64,000 nt of DNA from the NCBI GenBank assembly GCA_016744415.1, contig JADGEL010000005.1:219717-283716 (forward strand). The letters are read 5' to 3'. The translations under genes were made by a program, and so were the position numbers. The notes under the pieces were generated by a model. That model saw only the letters and a list, made by a program, of their open reading frames with translations, made no database searches and was not told where the DNA came from. The DNA comes from Flavobacteriaceae bacterium (lineage in GTDB: Bacteria; Bacteroidota; Bacteroidia; Flavobacteriales; Flavobacteriaceae). The stretch's first letter is position 1, and every line of letters begins with the position of its first letter. Below, in pieces: positions 51,410 through 59,712 of this stretch.

Positions 51410-52495
51410 ATGAACACAGAAATACAAAATATTAGCATAGAAAAAGTGACGAAATCGAGAATTAACGAAGTTGATTTCAATAATTTAGCATTTGGTAGCG
51501 TTTTTACAGATCATATGTATGAGTGCGATTTTAAAGATGGCAAATGGCAAACACCAATTATTAAACCCTATGGCTCTATAATGATGGCTCCGTCAGCAAA
51601 AGTGTTTCATTATGGGCAAGCTGTTTTTGAAGGTATGAAAGCTTATAAAGCTGATGACGATACCATTTGGATGTTTCGCCCAGAAGAAAATCAAAAAAGA
51701 ATTAACATCTCATCCGCAAGATTACAAATGCCAGCATTTCCAAAAGAATTGTTTTTTGAAGGATTGGAAACTTTACTGAAATTAGATAAAGATTGGATTC
51801 AAAAAGGAGAAGGTAACTCAATGTATATTCGTCCGTTTGTTATTGCAACCGAATCGGGTGTGTCTGCATCACCATCAAATGAGTATAAATTTATGTTCTT
51901 ACTCTCTCCTGCTCAGGCTTATTTCAAAGCTGGTGGCACTGGAGTAAAAGTCTTATTTGCTGATAAATTTAGTCGTTCTGCCAATGGAGGTGTTGGTTAT
52001 GCAAAAGCTGCCGGAAATTATGCTGGTCAGTTTTACCCTACACATTTAGCTCAAGAAGCAGGATACCAACAAGTGGTTTGGACCGATGCAGACAAACACG
52101 AATCTTTAGAAGAAGCAGGTGTAATGAATGTATTTTTTAGAGTGGGTAACACTTTATTAACTGCACCAACATCTGATAGAATTTTAGATGGAATTACGCG
52201 TAAAAGTATTATTCAGGTTGCCGAAGATGAAGGCATCAAAGTTGAAGTCCGCACTGTATCTGTCTATGAAATTGAAGAAGCTGCTAAAAACGGAACCTTA
52301 TTAGAAATGTTTGGTGCTGGTACTGCTGCTGTAGTTAGCCCAATTTCTGGATTTGGATTCAAAGGAAAGGATTATGAACTACCTCAAATTGAGGCTAAAG
52401 ATAGTTATGCAATGCGATTAAAAAAACGTATTACTGATATTCAAACCAATAAAGCTGAAGATATTTTTGGGTGGAGATATCAAATAAAAGAATAA
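51410..52495 (+). CDS. ilvE: Branched-chain amino acid aminotransferase
   Basis: A 361-aa fold-type IV PLP enzyme that interconverts branched-chain amino acids and their 2-oxo acids. The PLP Lys is in VGYAKAAGNYAG. FEGMKAYKADD and RPEENQKRINISSARLQMP form the N-terminal active-site regions, and ESLEEAGVMNVFF with EMFGAGTAAVVSPI bind the cofactor phosphate. It is monocistronic: a near-consensus promoter box lies upstream and a strong terminator downstream. Confidence 0.94.
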   Translation: MNTEIQNISIEKVTKSRINEVDFNNLAFGSVFTDHMYECDFKDGKWQTPIIKPYGSIMMAPSAKVFHYGQAVFEGMKAYKADDDTIWMFRPEENQKRINISSARLQMPAFPKELFFEGLETLLKLDKDWIQKGEGNSMYIRPFVIATESGVSASPSNEYKFMFLLSPAQAYFKAGGTGVKVLFADKFSRSANGGVGYAKAAGNYAGQFYPTHLAQEAGYQQVVWTDADKHESLEEAGVMNVFFRVGNTLLTAPTSDRILDGITRKSIIQVAEDEGIKVEVRTVSVYEIEEAAKNGTLLEMFGAGTAAVVSPISGFGFKGKDYELPQIEAKDSYAMRLKKRITDIQTNKAEDIFGWRYQIKE

Positions 52496-52532
52496 TTTTT
52501 AATGTAAAATTAAAAAAGAAAAGTTAATAATT

Positions 52533-52558
52533 AAAAAGTCGCCAATTGGTGACTTTTT
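52533..52558. terminator. Bidirectional terminator between ilvE and the HIT gene
   Basis: An 11-bp stem, AAAAAGTCGCC at 52533-52543 and GGTGACTTTTT at 52548-52558 with one G-U pair, encloses an AATT loop. The A/T ends supply a U-tract in both directions between two convergent genes. Confidence 0.85.
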
Positions 52559-52563
52559 ATATT

Positions 52564-52953
52564 TTATAAGGCTTCAGAAATTAACTTTGCAATTTTCCCA
52601 AATTCCTCTGGGGCCAGTGATACTTTTTTCTTAAACTGAATATCTTCCATTGCGTTCAATGGAATTAAATGCACATGTACATGTGGCACTTCTAAACCAA
52701 TCACCGACATCCCAATACGTTCACAAGGCACCACTTTTTCTAATGCAATTGCAATCTTTCTAGAAAACTCCATCAACTTAGAATAGGTGTCTTCATCCAA
52801 ATCAAACAAACGATTTACTTCCTTTTTCGGCACAACTAAAGTATGTCCCTTTGCATTTGGATTGATATCTAAGAAAGCAAAAAAGTCATCATTCTCTGCT
52901 ACTTTATAACAAGGGATTTTACCGCTTATAATTTTTGTAAATATAGAAGCCAT
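52564..52953 (-). CDS. HIT family hydrolase
   Basis: A 129-aa Hint/PKCI-type HIT protein that hydrolyses nucleotide conjugates such as AMP-lysine or ADP derivatives. The catalytic HVHVHLIPL triad is at residues about 95-103, with the family opening FTKIISGKIPCYKVAENDDFFAFLDINP and GHTLVVPK. It overlaps the greA stop by one base on the same strand, so the two are an operon. Confidence 0.93.
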   Translation of the reverse strand: MASIFTKIISGKIPCYKVAENDDFFAFLDINPNAKGHTLVVPKKEVNRLFDLDEDTYSKLMEFSRKIAIALEKVVPCERIGMSVIGLEVPHVHVHLIPLNAMEDIQFKKKVSLAPEEFGKIAKLISEAL

Positions 52954-53426
52954 TATCTAGATATATCAATTACTTCAAATTTCATGATTCCATTTGGAAC
53001 CTGAATTTCTGCAACGTCACCAACAGACTTCCCTAATAACCCCTTCCCTATAGGAGAGTTTACTGATAGTTTTCCAATTTTTAAATCTGACTCAGAATCT
53101 GCAACCAGCGTATAGCTAAACTCCATTTTATTGGCAATGTTTTTTATTTTTACTTTAGATAACACTAATACTTTTGAATTATCTAATTGAGATTCATCAA
53201 TAATTCTAGCTCCAGAATAAACTTGTTTTAACTTGGCTATTTTTAATTCTAATAAAGATTGCTCTTCTTTTGCAGCATGATATTCGGCATTTTCACTCAA
53301 ATCTCCTTTATCCCTTGCATCTGCAATATCTTGTGTTACTCTTGGTCTTTCAACATTTTCTAACTGTTCTAATTCCTCTTTTAGTCGTTGGAATCCTTCT
53401 GGCGTGTAATAAGACACTTCACTCAT
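52953..53426 (-). CDS. greA: Transcription elongation factor GreA
   Basis: A 157-aa protein with an N-terminal antiparallel coiled coil (TPEGFQRLKEELEQLE, DLSENAEYHAAKEEQ, where the acidic tip includes DARDKGDLSEN) and a C-terminal FKBP-like domain. It rescues backtracked RNA polymerase by stimulating transcript cleavage in the secondary channel. A possible -7 box TACATTTG is present upstream on the minus strand (53486-53493). Confidence 0.95.
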   Translation of the reverse strand: MSEVSYYTPEGFQRLKEELEQLENVERPRVTQDIADARDKGDLSENAEYHAAKEEQSLLELKIAKLKQVYSGARIIDESQLDNSKVLVLSKVKIKNIANKMEFSYTLVADSESDLKIGKLSVNSPIGKGLLGKSVGDVAEIQVPNGIMKFEVIDISR

Positions 53427-53542
53427 AACTCATCATTTTATTAAATAAAAAATCCCAAAACTGCAATGCAGTATGAGACCTACTACAAATGTACAAAATA
53501 TTTGTAAATTGCACTCGTTTATAAAAAAACAATCAATTATAA

Positions 53543-53950
53543 ATGAAAAAAATTATTCTATTAATTAGCTTCATTACACTTTTAGGGTGTGAGAGCAATG
53601 AAAATTTTAGTCGGTGTGATATTTTAAATCCTGTTACTATAAATTTGGTGAACCCACAGTTTATCAACCTAATACCAGGCGGATGGGCATATGCTAGTGG
53701 CGGCCCAAGAGGTTTAATTATTTATAATACAGGAAGTTCTTTTAAAGCATTTAGCAGAGAGTGCCCACATTTAAATACTTGTACAAGTGCTTTAGTTGTT
53801 GAAAATGATATAAAAATGGTTTGCCCGTGTGACGATGTCACTTTTAGTATTTTAGACGGATCTCCTCAAACTTCGGGTATTAATGATTCTGTTTGCGAAT
53901 TTAAAGTAACTCAGGTGAGCAGTACCGTTTTGAGTGTTACTAATTTCTAG
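53543..53950 (+). CDS. Rieske-type [2Fe-2S] lipoprotein with an altered ligand motif
   Basis: A 135-aa lipoprotein (signal MKKIILLISFITLLGC). The fold resembles small Rieske ferredoxins. The first ligand pair is Cys74-x-His76 (ECPHLNT). The second motif, normally CxxH, is Cys94-P-Cys96-Asp97-Asp98, so the expected second His is Asp97. The 17-residue spacing between His76 and Cys94 is normal for Rieske proteins, which argues for a real relationship rather than a misread. Cluster binding may be altered or lost. It diverges from greA. Confidence 0.72.
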   Translation: MKKIILLISFITLLGCESNENFSRCDILNPVTINLVNPQFINLIPGGWAYASGGPRGLIIYNTGSSFKAFSRECPHLNTCTSALVVENDIKMVCPCDDVTFSILDGSPQTSGINDSVCEFKVTQVSSTVLSVTNF

Positions 53951-54018
53951 TGATTTCATTAACACAATCAATACATTTCTTTTCAATATTTTCTTTTTAG
54001 AGTAAACCTTTAAATGTT

Positions 54019-54026
54019 TATTTTTG
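54019..54026 (+). promoter_or_regulatory. Putative -7 box for purK
   Basis: TATTTTTG matches TAnnTTTG and lies 16 bases before the GTG start at 54042. It also excludes a TTG start at 54024, which would fall inside the box. Confidence 0.5.
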
Positions 54027-54041
54027 TGCGAAAGAATTTAC

Positions 54042-55202
54042 GTGAAAAACTATTTTTCTTCAGATTTTAAACTTGGTGTTCTTGGTGGTGGTCAACTAGG
54101 TAGAATGCTGCTGACCGAGACTCAAAAATTTGACATTTACACTTCTATTCTCGACAGTTCTAAAGAAGCTCCATGCTCACAAATTTGTAATGAATTTCAT
54201 GTAGGTGATTTAATGAATTACGACGACGTTTACAATTTTGGAAAACAAGTTAGTGTTTTAACTATAGAAATTGAACATGTAAATGTAAATGCTTTGGAAG
54301 CATTAGAAAATGAAGGTATTGTTGTTTATCCAACTTCAAAATCATTACGCATCATCCAAAATAAAGGAATACAAAAACAATTTTTTGTGGATCATCAAAT
54401 TCCAACTGCTCCTTTTTTAAAGTTTGACTCTTTGAATGCTCTACAAGAAGCCATCAACATAAATAAATTGACATTTCCTTTTGTTTGGAAATCAACTCAA
54501 TTTGGATATGATGGTACAGGAGTTAAAATAATAAAATCTGCTGATAATTTAATTGACCTACCAAATGTTGAGTGTATTGCTGAAAATTTAATTCCCTTTA
54601 AAAATGAATTGGCGGTGATTGTTGCACGTAATAAAAATGGTGAAACAAAAACATATCCTGTGGTAGAAATGGAATTTCATCCAGAAGCAAATCAAGTAGA
54701 ATATGTTATTTGTCCTGCACGTATTTTCGATGAAGTTTCAAAAAAGGCACAAGAAATCGCTTTAAAAACAGCTAAAACATTTGATTTTGTGGGGCTTTTA
54801 GCGGTGGAGTTATTTCAAACTCAAAACGATGAAATTATTGTAAATGAAGTTGCGCCAAGAACTCATAATAGCGGACATTATAGTATTGAAGCTTCCTACA
54901 CCAATCAATTTGAACAACATTTACGTGCTATTTTAAATTTACCTTTAGGTAATACTGAAAGTAAAGTTGGTGGAATTATGGTAAATTTGGTGGGTGAAGA
55001 AGGATTTAGTGGCGATGTGATTTACAAAAACATGAATGACATTTTAAAAATTGATGGAGTGACACCACACATCTACGGTAAAAAACAAACGCGCCCTTTT
55101 AGAAAAATGGGACATGTTACTATTGTAAATAAAGATATTGATGAAGCTCGAAAAACAGCTGAGTTTGTAAAGAAAAAGATACGAGTAATTAGTAAGGAAT
55201 AA
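54042..55202 (+). CDS. purK: N5-carboxyaminoimidazole ribonucleotide synthase
   Basis: An ATP-grasp enzyme (386 aa) that makes N5-CAIR from AIR, bicarbonate and ATP in purine synthesis. The N-terminal LGVLGGGQLGRML motif, ATP-grasp FVWKSTQFGYDGTGVK and the metal-binding EIIVNEVAPRTHNSGHYSIEA region are all present. The GTG start at 54042 gives the expected N-terminus. purE follows after 63 bases, so the two successive pathway enzymes are co-transcribed. Confidence 0.94.
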   Translation: MKNYFSSDFKLGVLGGGQLGRMLLTETQKFDIYTSILDSSKEAPCSQICNEFHVGDLMNYDDVYNFGKQVSVLTIEIEHVNVNALEALENEGIVVYPTSKSLRIIQNKGIQKQFFVDHQIPTAPFLKFDSLNALQEAININKLTFPFVWKSTQFGYDGTGVKIIKSADNLIDLPNVECIAENLIPFKNELAVIVARNKNGETKTYPVVEMEFHPEANQVEYVICPARIFDEVSKKAQEIALKTAKTFDFVGLLAVELFQTQNDEIIVNEVAPRTHNSGHYSIEASYTNQFEQHLRAILNLPLGNTESKVGGIMVNLVGEEGFSGDVIYKNMNDILKIDGVTPHIYGKKQTRPFRKMGHVTIVNKDIDEARKTAEFVKKKIRVISKE

Positions 55203-55265
55203 CAATAAACAAGTATCAAATTTCATTGAGACAATCTTGAGTTTGATTTTTAAAATTTGGAATTT

Positions 55266-55751
55266 ATGAGTAAAGTAGGAATTATTATGGGAAGCAATTC
55301 TGACCTTCCAATTATGCAAGGAGCAATTGATATATTAAATAATTTTGATATAGAAATAGAAGTTGATATTGTTTCGGCTCATCGTACCCCAGAAAAATTA
55401 TTTGACTACTCTAAAAATGCTCACACCAAAGGGATATCTGTAATTATTGCTGGAGCTGGTGGCGCAGCTCATTTACCAGGAATGGTAGCTGCCATGAGTC
55501 CGCTGCCTGTAATTGGCGTACCAGTAAAATCGAGGAATTCTATTGATGGGTGGGATTCTGTCTTATCAATTCTTCAGATGCCATCTGGTGTACCTGTTGC
55601 AACAGTTGCTTTGGACGGAGCTACGAATGCCGGAATATTGGCAGCTCAAATTATTGGAACATCAGACAAATGTGTTTTAGATAAAATCATTTTTTATAAA
55701 GAAAGTCTTAAAGTAAAAGTGAACAAAGCTTCAGAAGAAATGAAAAAATAA
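55266..55751 (+). CDS. purE: N5-carboxyaminoimidazole ribonucleotide mutase
   Basis: A 161-aa class I PurE that moves the carboxyl group from N5-CAIR to give CAIR. The GSNSDLPIMQGA substrate loop and the catalytic His in SAHRTPEKL are intact, as is the GAGGAAHLPGMVAA segment. The ATG at 55266 (MSKVGIIMGSNSD) is used rather than a TTG nine bases earlier. It completes the purK product's pathway step. Confidence 0.95.
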   Translation: MSKVGIIMGSNSDLPIMQGAIDILNNFDIEIEVDIVSAHRTPEKLFDYSKNAHTKGISVIIAGAGGAAHLPGMVAAMSPLPVIGVPVKSRNSIDGWDSVLSILQMPSGVPVATVALDGATNAGILAAQIIGTSDKCVLDKIIFYKESLKVKVNKASEEMKK

Positions 55752-55810
55752 TTTTTTCATTTTCAAAAAACAAATCACAAATTTCAACATCACAACTATT
55801 TCAATTAAGT

Positions 55811-57841
55811 ATGAATCCTCTTTTAACTCCTTTTACAACTCCATATGCTACTGCTCCATTTTCAACTATAAAAAATGAGCATTTTAAGCCTGCTATTGAG
55901 GCTGGAATTACATCAGCAAAAAAAGAAATTGATATGTTAGTCGCAAATAAAGAAGCACCTACTTTTCAAAATACCATTGAAGCTTTAGAATTTGTTGGGA
56001 TGCAAATGAAACGTGTAACGAGTATTTTTTTTAATTTAAATTCTGCCGAAACCAATGATGAAATTCAAAAAATTGCACAAGAAGTTTCTCCAATATTATC
56101 AGATTTCGCAAATGACATCCGTTTAAACCATCAACTTTTTGAAAGAGTAAAAGAAATTTACAATCAAAAAAATCAATTAAATTTAACTACTGAACAAAAA
56201 ACTTTATTAAGTAATCAATATAAAATGTTTGTACGTAATGGAGCAAACTTATCTGATGCCAATAAAGAAAAATTACGTACTATTGATAAACAGGCCTCTA
56301 AGCTATCTTTACAATTTGGAGAAAATATTTTAGCCGAAACCAATGCTTTTGAATTGAATATAACCGATAAAAAGCAATTAAAAGGATTGCCAGAAGGTGC
56401 CAAAGAAGCGGCGCAGTTAACTGCAAAACAAAAAGAAAAAAAAGGTTGGTTGTTTACATTAGATTACCCAAGTTATGTACCATTCATGACTTATATAAAA
56501 AATCGATCTTTGAGAGAACAAATGGCAAAAGCTTTTGGAGCGCGCTCTTTTCAAGGAAATGAATTTGACAACCAACAAATTGTTTTAGACATCGTAAAGT
56601 TACGTTATCAAAGAGCAAATTTATTAGGATATAAATCACATGCCAATTTTGTTTTGGAAGAACGTATGGCTGAAAATCCGGAGAATGTGCTTTCTTTTTT
56701 AAATGATTTAATGTTCAAAGCTAAACCTGCAGCTTTGAGAGAATTTAAGCAACTTAGTGATTTTGCAAAAAAAGATGGAATTGAATTTTTACAAAAATGG
56801 GACGGTTCTTATTATGCCGAAAAATTGAAAAAAGAATTATTCAATTTTGATGAGGAAGCGTTAAAACCATATTTTAAATTAGAGAATGTTTTAAATGGTG
56901 TTTTTACCATTGCGCATAAATTATACGATTTAAATTTTAAAGAAATAAATAATATCGACAAATATCATCAAGATGTAAAGACATATAGAGTTTCTAACAC
57001 CAAAGGTGATTTTATTGCTATATTCTATGCAGATTTTTTTCCAAGAGATGGCAAACGTAATGGTGCGTGGATGACCTCGTATAAGGATCAATGGATTCAG
57101 AACGATGAGAATTCTAGACCGCATATTTCTATCGTTTGTAATTTTACAAAACCAACAGAATCAAAACCTTCATTATTAACTTTTAATGAAGTAACAACTT
57201 TGTTTCACGAGTTTGGACATGCACTTCATGGCATGTTGGCAAATACAACATACCCAAGTTTATCAGGAACAAGTGTCCATTGGGATTTTGTTGAGTTGCC
57301 AAGTCAAGTATTAGAAAATTGGTGCTATGAGAAAGAAGCATTAGACCTTTTTGCAAGACATTATGAAACAGAAGCTCCTATTCCGATGGAATTGGTACAA
57401 AAAATAAAAGATGCATCTACATTTTTAGAAGGAACTGCAACAATGCGTCAATTGAGTTTTGGATTATTAGATATGAATTGGCATTCGGGTAAATCTCCAG
57501 AAAGCATTTTATCTGTCAAAGAATTTGAATCTGATGCTTTTGCTAATACCCAATTATATCCTGATGTTGCAGAAAACTGTATGAGTACCGCATTTTCACA
57601 TATTTTTCAAGGAGGATATTCATCTGGGTATTATTCTTACAAATGGGCTGAAGTATTAGATGCAGATGCTTTTGAATATTTTAAGGAAGCTGGAATTTTT
57701 AATAGAGAGGTTGCCGATAAATTTAAAGAAAATGTACTTTCAAAAGGAGGTACGGACAAACCGATGATACTTTACAAAAAATTTAGAGGAAAGGAACCCA
57801 AGTCAAATGCTTTATTAAAAAGAGCTGGCCTTTTGAAATAA
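55811..57841 (+). CDS. M3 family zinc oligopeptidase (Dcp/oligopeptidase A type)
   Basis: A 676-aa peptidase with zinc motif FHEFGHALHGML near residue 470 and the matching downstream Glu in the SVHWDFVELPSQVLE region. The N-terminal helical part (FKPAIEAGITSAKKEIDML) is typical of the M3A family. No signal peptide is evident, so it would degrade short peptides in the cytoplasm. It follows purE at 59 bases but is functionally unrelated. It is another peptidase in a window rich in them. Confidence 0.92.
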   Translation: MNPLLTPFTTPYATAPFSTIKNEHFKPAIEAGITSAKKEIDMLVANKEAPTFQNTIEALEFVGMQMKRVTSIFFNLNSAETNDEIQKIAQEVSPILSDFANDIRLNHQLFERVKEIYNQKNQLNLTTEQKTLLSNQYKMFVRNGANLSDANKEKLRTIDKQASKLSLQFGENILAETNAFELNITDKKQLKGLPEGAKEAAQLTAKQKEKKGWLFTLDYPSYVPFMTYIKNRSLREQMAKAFGARSFQGNEFDNQQIVLDIVKLRYQRANLLGYKSHANFVLEERMAENPENVLSFLNDLMFKAKPAALREFKQLSDFAKKDGIEFLQKWDGSYYAEKLKKELFNFDEEALKPYFKLENVLNGVFTIAHKLYDLNFKEINNIDKYHQDVKTYRVSNTKGDFIAIFYADFFPRDGKRNGAWMTSYKDQWIQNDENSRPHISIVCNFTKPTESKPSLLTFNEVTTLFHEFGHALHGMLANTTYPSLSGTSVHWDFVELPSQVLENWCYEKEALDLFARHYETEAPIPMELVQKIKDASTFLEGTATMRQLSFGLLDMNWHSGKSPESILSVKEFESDAFANTQLYPDVAENCMSTAFSHIFQGGYSSGYYSYKWAEVLDADAFEYFKEAGIFNREVADKFKENVLSKGGTDKPMILYKKFRGKEPKSNALLKRAGLLK

Positions 57842-58090
57842 AGCTATTCTTATTATTTATTTTCCTCAATACTTCCTTCTGCTCTGATAAGCCCGTCAAA
57901 ATCAGGAAAACAGTTTACACCCTTTTATCCAAATTAAACTTGCGCGTGAATACTACTAATATAGCCTAATTTCACAGTTGCAGAACAAAATAAACAACAG
58001 TCATAATCATCCGTAAATACATAGATTGTTTATTTTTGTAAATAAACGGTATGTTTTTTACAACAAATGGCAAATTTTTTACTAATTTAT
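57842..58090. other. Intergenic region without a recognisable gene
   Basis: No convincing ORF or RNA gene was seen. A perfect 8-bp hairpin, GTTTATTT at 58028-58035 and AAATAAAC at 58040-58047, is AT-rich and could help end the M3 peptidase transcript. Confidence 0.5.
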
Positions 58091-58121
58091 TTGGTAGATA
58101 TATATATAAGTAATATCTTTG
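58091..58121 (+). promoter_or_regulatory. Promoter upstream of the small ORF and CAP-domain gene
   Basis: TTG at 58091-58093, a 20-base spacer and TATCTTTG at 58114-58121 match the Bacteroidota consensus. The leader carries CCCCACA at 58144-58150, immediately before the ATG at 58151. Confidence 0.65.
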
Positions 58122-58150
58122 ATGTGTAATAAAATTTCTAGATCCCCACA

Positions 58151-58453
58151 ATGATGAAATTATTTACATACAAACCTATCACTTTTTTGCTAAGTTTTTT
58201 AGCAGATCGATTTTCACATCTATATAAGAAGGACGGTTTCACAGTGATCAGCATCAATAACAAGAATTTATTGTTAGTAGGAGATTTAATTGTTACTTTT
58301 AAAAGGCAACAAAAAAGGATAGGTTTACTTTTTACAAAGAAAATTTTAAAAAATATTTTACAATACATTTTAGTAGGAAAGGATAAATCGGTCGTAATCA
58401 TACGTAAAATGACTACCCCCACAGTAAGCATGGTACCAGGTTATTGCGGCTAG
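58151..58453 (+). CDS. Uncharacterised small ORF with promoter and C-rich leader
   Basis: Not recognised. The 100-aa product would be basic, with alternating hydrophobic strands (FTVISINNKNLLLVGDLIVTFK, SVVIIRKM) and an odd C-terminus MVPGYCG. A consensus promoter and a CCCCACA motif next to the ATG support expression, and the next gene starts 38 bases after the stop. Codon choice (several ATC, AAG, GTC) differs from neighbouring genes. A similar-length antisense frame (58138-58431) exists and was judged a shadow. It may instead be part of an RNA leader. Confidence 0.45.
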   Translation: MMKLFTYKPITFLLSFLADRFSHLYKKDGFTVISINNKNLLLVGDLIVTFKRQQKRIGLLFTKKILKNILQYILVGKDKSVVIIRKMTTPTVSMVPGYCG

Positions 58454-58491
58454 ATTTATTCTATTAACAATCATCATAAAGTCCCCACATT

Positions 58492-58992
58492 ATGAAAACA
58501 ATTACTCAAAAAATTTTAATATTAGCTTTTGCTAGCTTTATGCTTTTTTCTTGCGCAACTGATGACAACGATGAAATTTTACTGAAAGAAGAAGTTGTTG
58601 ATATACAACTAACTTATACAGATTTGGAATCTGAAATTACTACTCTAATTAATGAGTATCGATCTTCTAATGGATTATCAACCTTAAATGTAATGAATAT
58701 TGTTTCTTTTGAAGCAGAAACTCACACCGAATATATGGTACAAGTTGGAGAAGTTAATCACGATAATTTTAATAAAAGATACCAATACTTGGTTGCTAAT
58801 GCAGATGCTAAAAGCGCTTCAGAGAATGTTGCTTATGGCTACAATTCAGCAGAAAGTGTTGTGAATGCTTGGTTGAATAGCCCAAGTCATAAAGAAATTA
58901 TAAACAACCCTTCATTTACTGATTTTGGTATTTCAACTAAAATTGATAGCAATGGAAAATATTATTATACCAATATATTTATAAAGAAATAA
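58492..58992 (+). CDS. CAP-domain (SCP/PR-1-like) lipoprotein
   Basis: A 166-aa lipoprotein (signal ending in LFSCATDD). The CAP domain begins with LESEITTLINEYRSSNGLSTL, then FEAETHTEYMV with a conserved His, HDNFNKRY, ASENVAYGY and NAWLNSPSHKEIINNPSFTDFGIS, the last being the family signature. Bacterial CAP proteins are exported; their roles are mostly unknown. CCCCACA lies two bases before the ATG, with the same spacing as at 48777. A terminator-like hairpin follows. Confidence 0.87.
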   Translation: MKTITQKILILAFASFMLFSCATDDNDEILLKEEVVDIQLTYTDLESEITTLINEYRSSNGLSTLNVMNIVSFEAETHTEYMVQVGEVNHDNFNKRYQYLVANADAKSASENVAYGYNSAESVVNAWLNSPSHKEIINNPSFTDFGISTKIDSNGKYYYTNIFIKK

Positions 58993-59052
58993 TCAAGAGT
59001 TTATTTTGTCAATATCCGTTAAAATCCCCACAACGGTTATATAATTAGTTAG

Positions 59053-59104
59053 CATTTCATTGCACACTTCACCCCACAGAAGATGTACAATGAAATGTTT
59101 TTTT
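59053..59104 (+). terminator. Terminator hairpin displaying CCCCACA in its loop
   Basis: The arms at 59053-59066 and 59084-59097 pair at 13 of 14 positions. An inner CTTC/GAAG pair (59067-59070 and 59079-59082) closes the loop ACCCCACA. Seven T follow at 59098-59104. This is a strong intrinsic terminator for the CAP gene or for a small RNA from this region. Confidence 0.75.
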
Positions 59105-59430
59105 ATGTGCTAATTTCTTGGGCGAGATTATTACTTGGCTTTACTCGCAGAAACAGTATGAATAAAACCTTTTTAAAATCAGCAAACTACTTGTTTTACG
59201 TATATCTAGCGATCAATCTAAATGGCTCCCTACTTTCAAATTATTGAAAATAAGATTGCTTTGATCTACTCATAATTAAACTGTAGATGCTGTTTTCAAA
59301 AAAAGACACATTTTCCTGAAGTGGCAAAGGAGTAACGCAGCGATCTTAATAATATTTACAGCTCACATTATCAGATTAACTTCAGTATTTTCAAGGGTTT
59401 GCAAAAAAAAAAAGACATAAATGCATAAAA

Positions 59431-59681
59431 AACAGCTGCAACAAACTTTTAAGATTTTTCTCGTCCCCACAACAATAGAAATCAGTAAAGTATAATGTTA
59501 CAACTGTTAAGATTTAAGAGTATAAAACAGCCACAATAAAACTTAATAAGATTTTCGTCCCCACAACAATAGTCTGTTAGTCTTAGATATTATGACTGTT
59601 AATTTGTTATTTCTCTCATATTATATTACAAAAAACAGCCGCAAAATAAATCTTGTAGATATATCGTCCCCACAACAATAG
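59431..59681 (+). repeat. Three tandem non-coding units with an identical 17-bp core
   Basis: The core CGTCCCCACAACAATAG is identical at 59462-59478, 59556-59572 and 59665-59681. Each is preceded at 30-31 bases by AACAGC (59431, 59526, 59634) followed by a diverged CAA-rich stretch. The sequence after each core is also weakly alike and includes an ACTG(T/C)T(A) block. Periods are 94-95 and 108-109 bases. Conserved core and spacing with diverged filler suggest a functional element. Confidence 0.75.
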
Positions 59682-59712
59682 TCTTAGCTTTATTTATGCG
59701 ACTGCTATTTTA

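Larger units (their letters stand above)
58993..59712. other. 720-base non-coding region with C-rich repeats
   Basis: No supported gene is seen; the longest frame noticed is a 29-codon ORF at 59158-59247. The region holds CCCCACA at 59026-59032, 59072-59078, 59465-59471, 59559-59565 and 59668-59674, a hairpin terminator near 59053-59104, and a poly-A run at 59403-59413. It may encode one or more small RNAs. Confidence 0.5.

Noticed and set aside
58138..58431. 97-codon frame antisense to the small ORF at 58151
   Set aside because: The plus-strand frame has a consensus promoter and a leader motif at its start; the antisense frame has neither and looks like a mirror of it.
58151..58453. RiPP (ribosomal peptide) precursor ending in a Gly-Cys tail
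   Set aside because: No maturation enzyme, exporter or leader-peptide pattern is nearby; the tail alone is not evidence.
59158..59247. 29-codon hydrophobic ORF in the non-coding region
   Set aside because: No promoter box, family or conserved pattern could be identified; this length is expected by chance in AT-rich DNA.
59431..59681. CRISPR array or integron attC array
   Set aside because: Only a 17-bp core is conserved, units are unequal, there are no cas or integrase genes, and no attC-like core-site pairs were seen.
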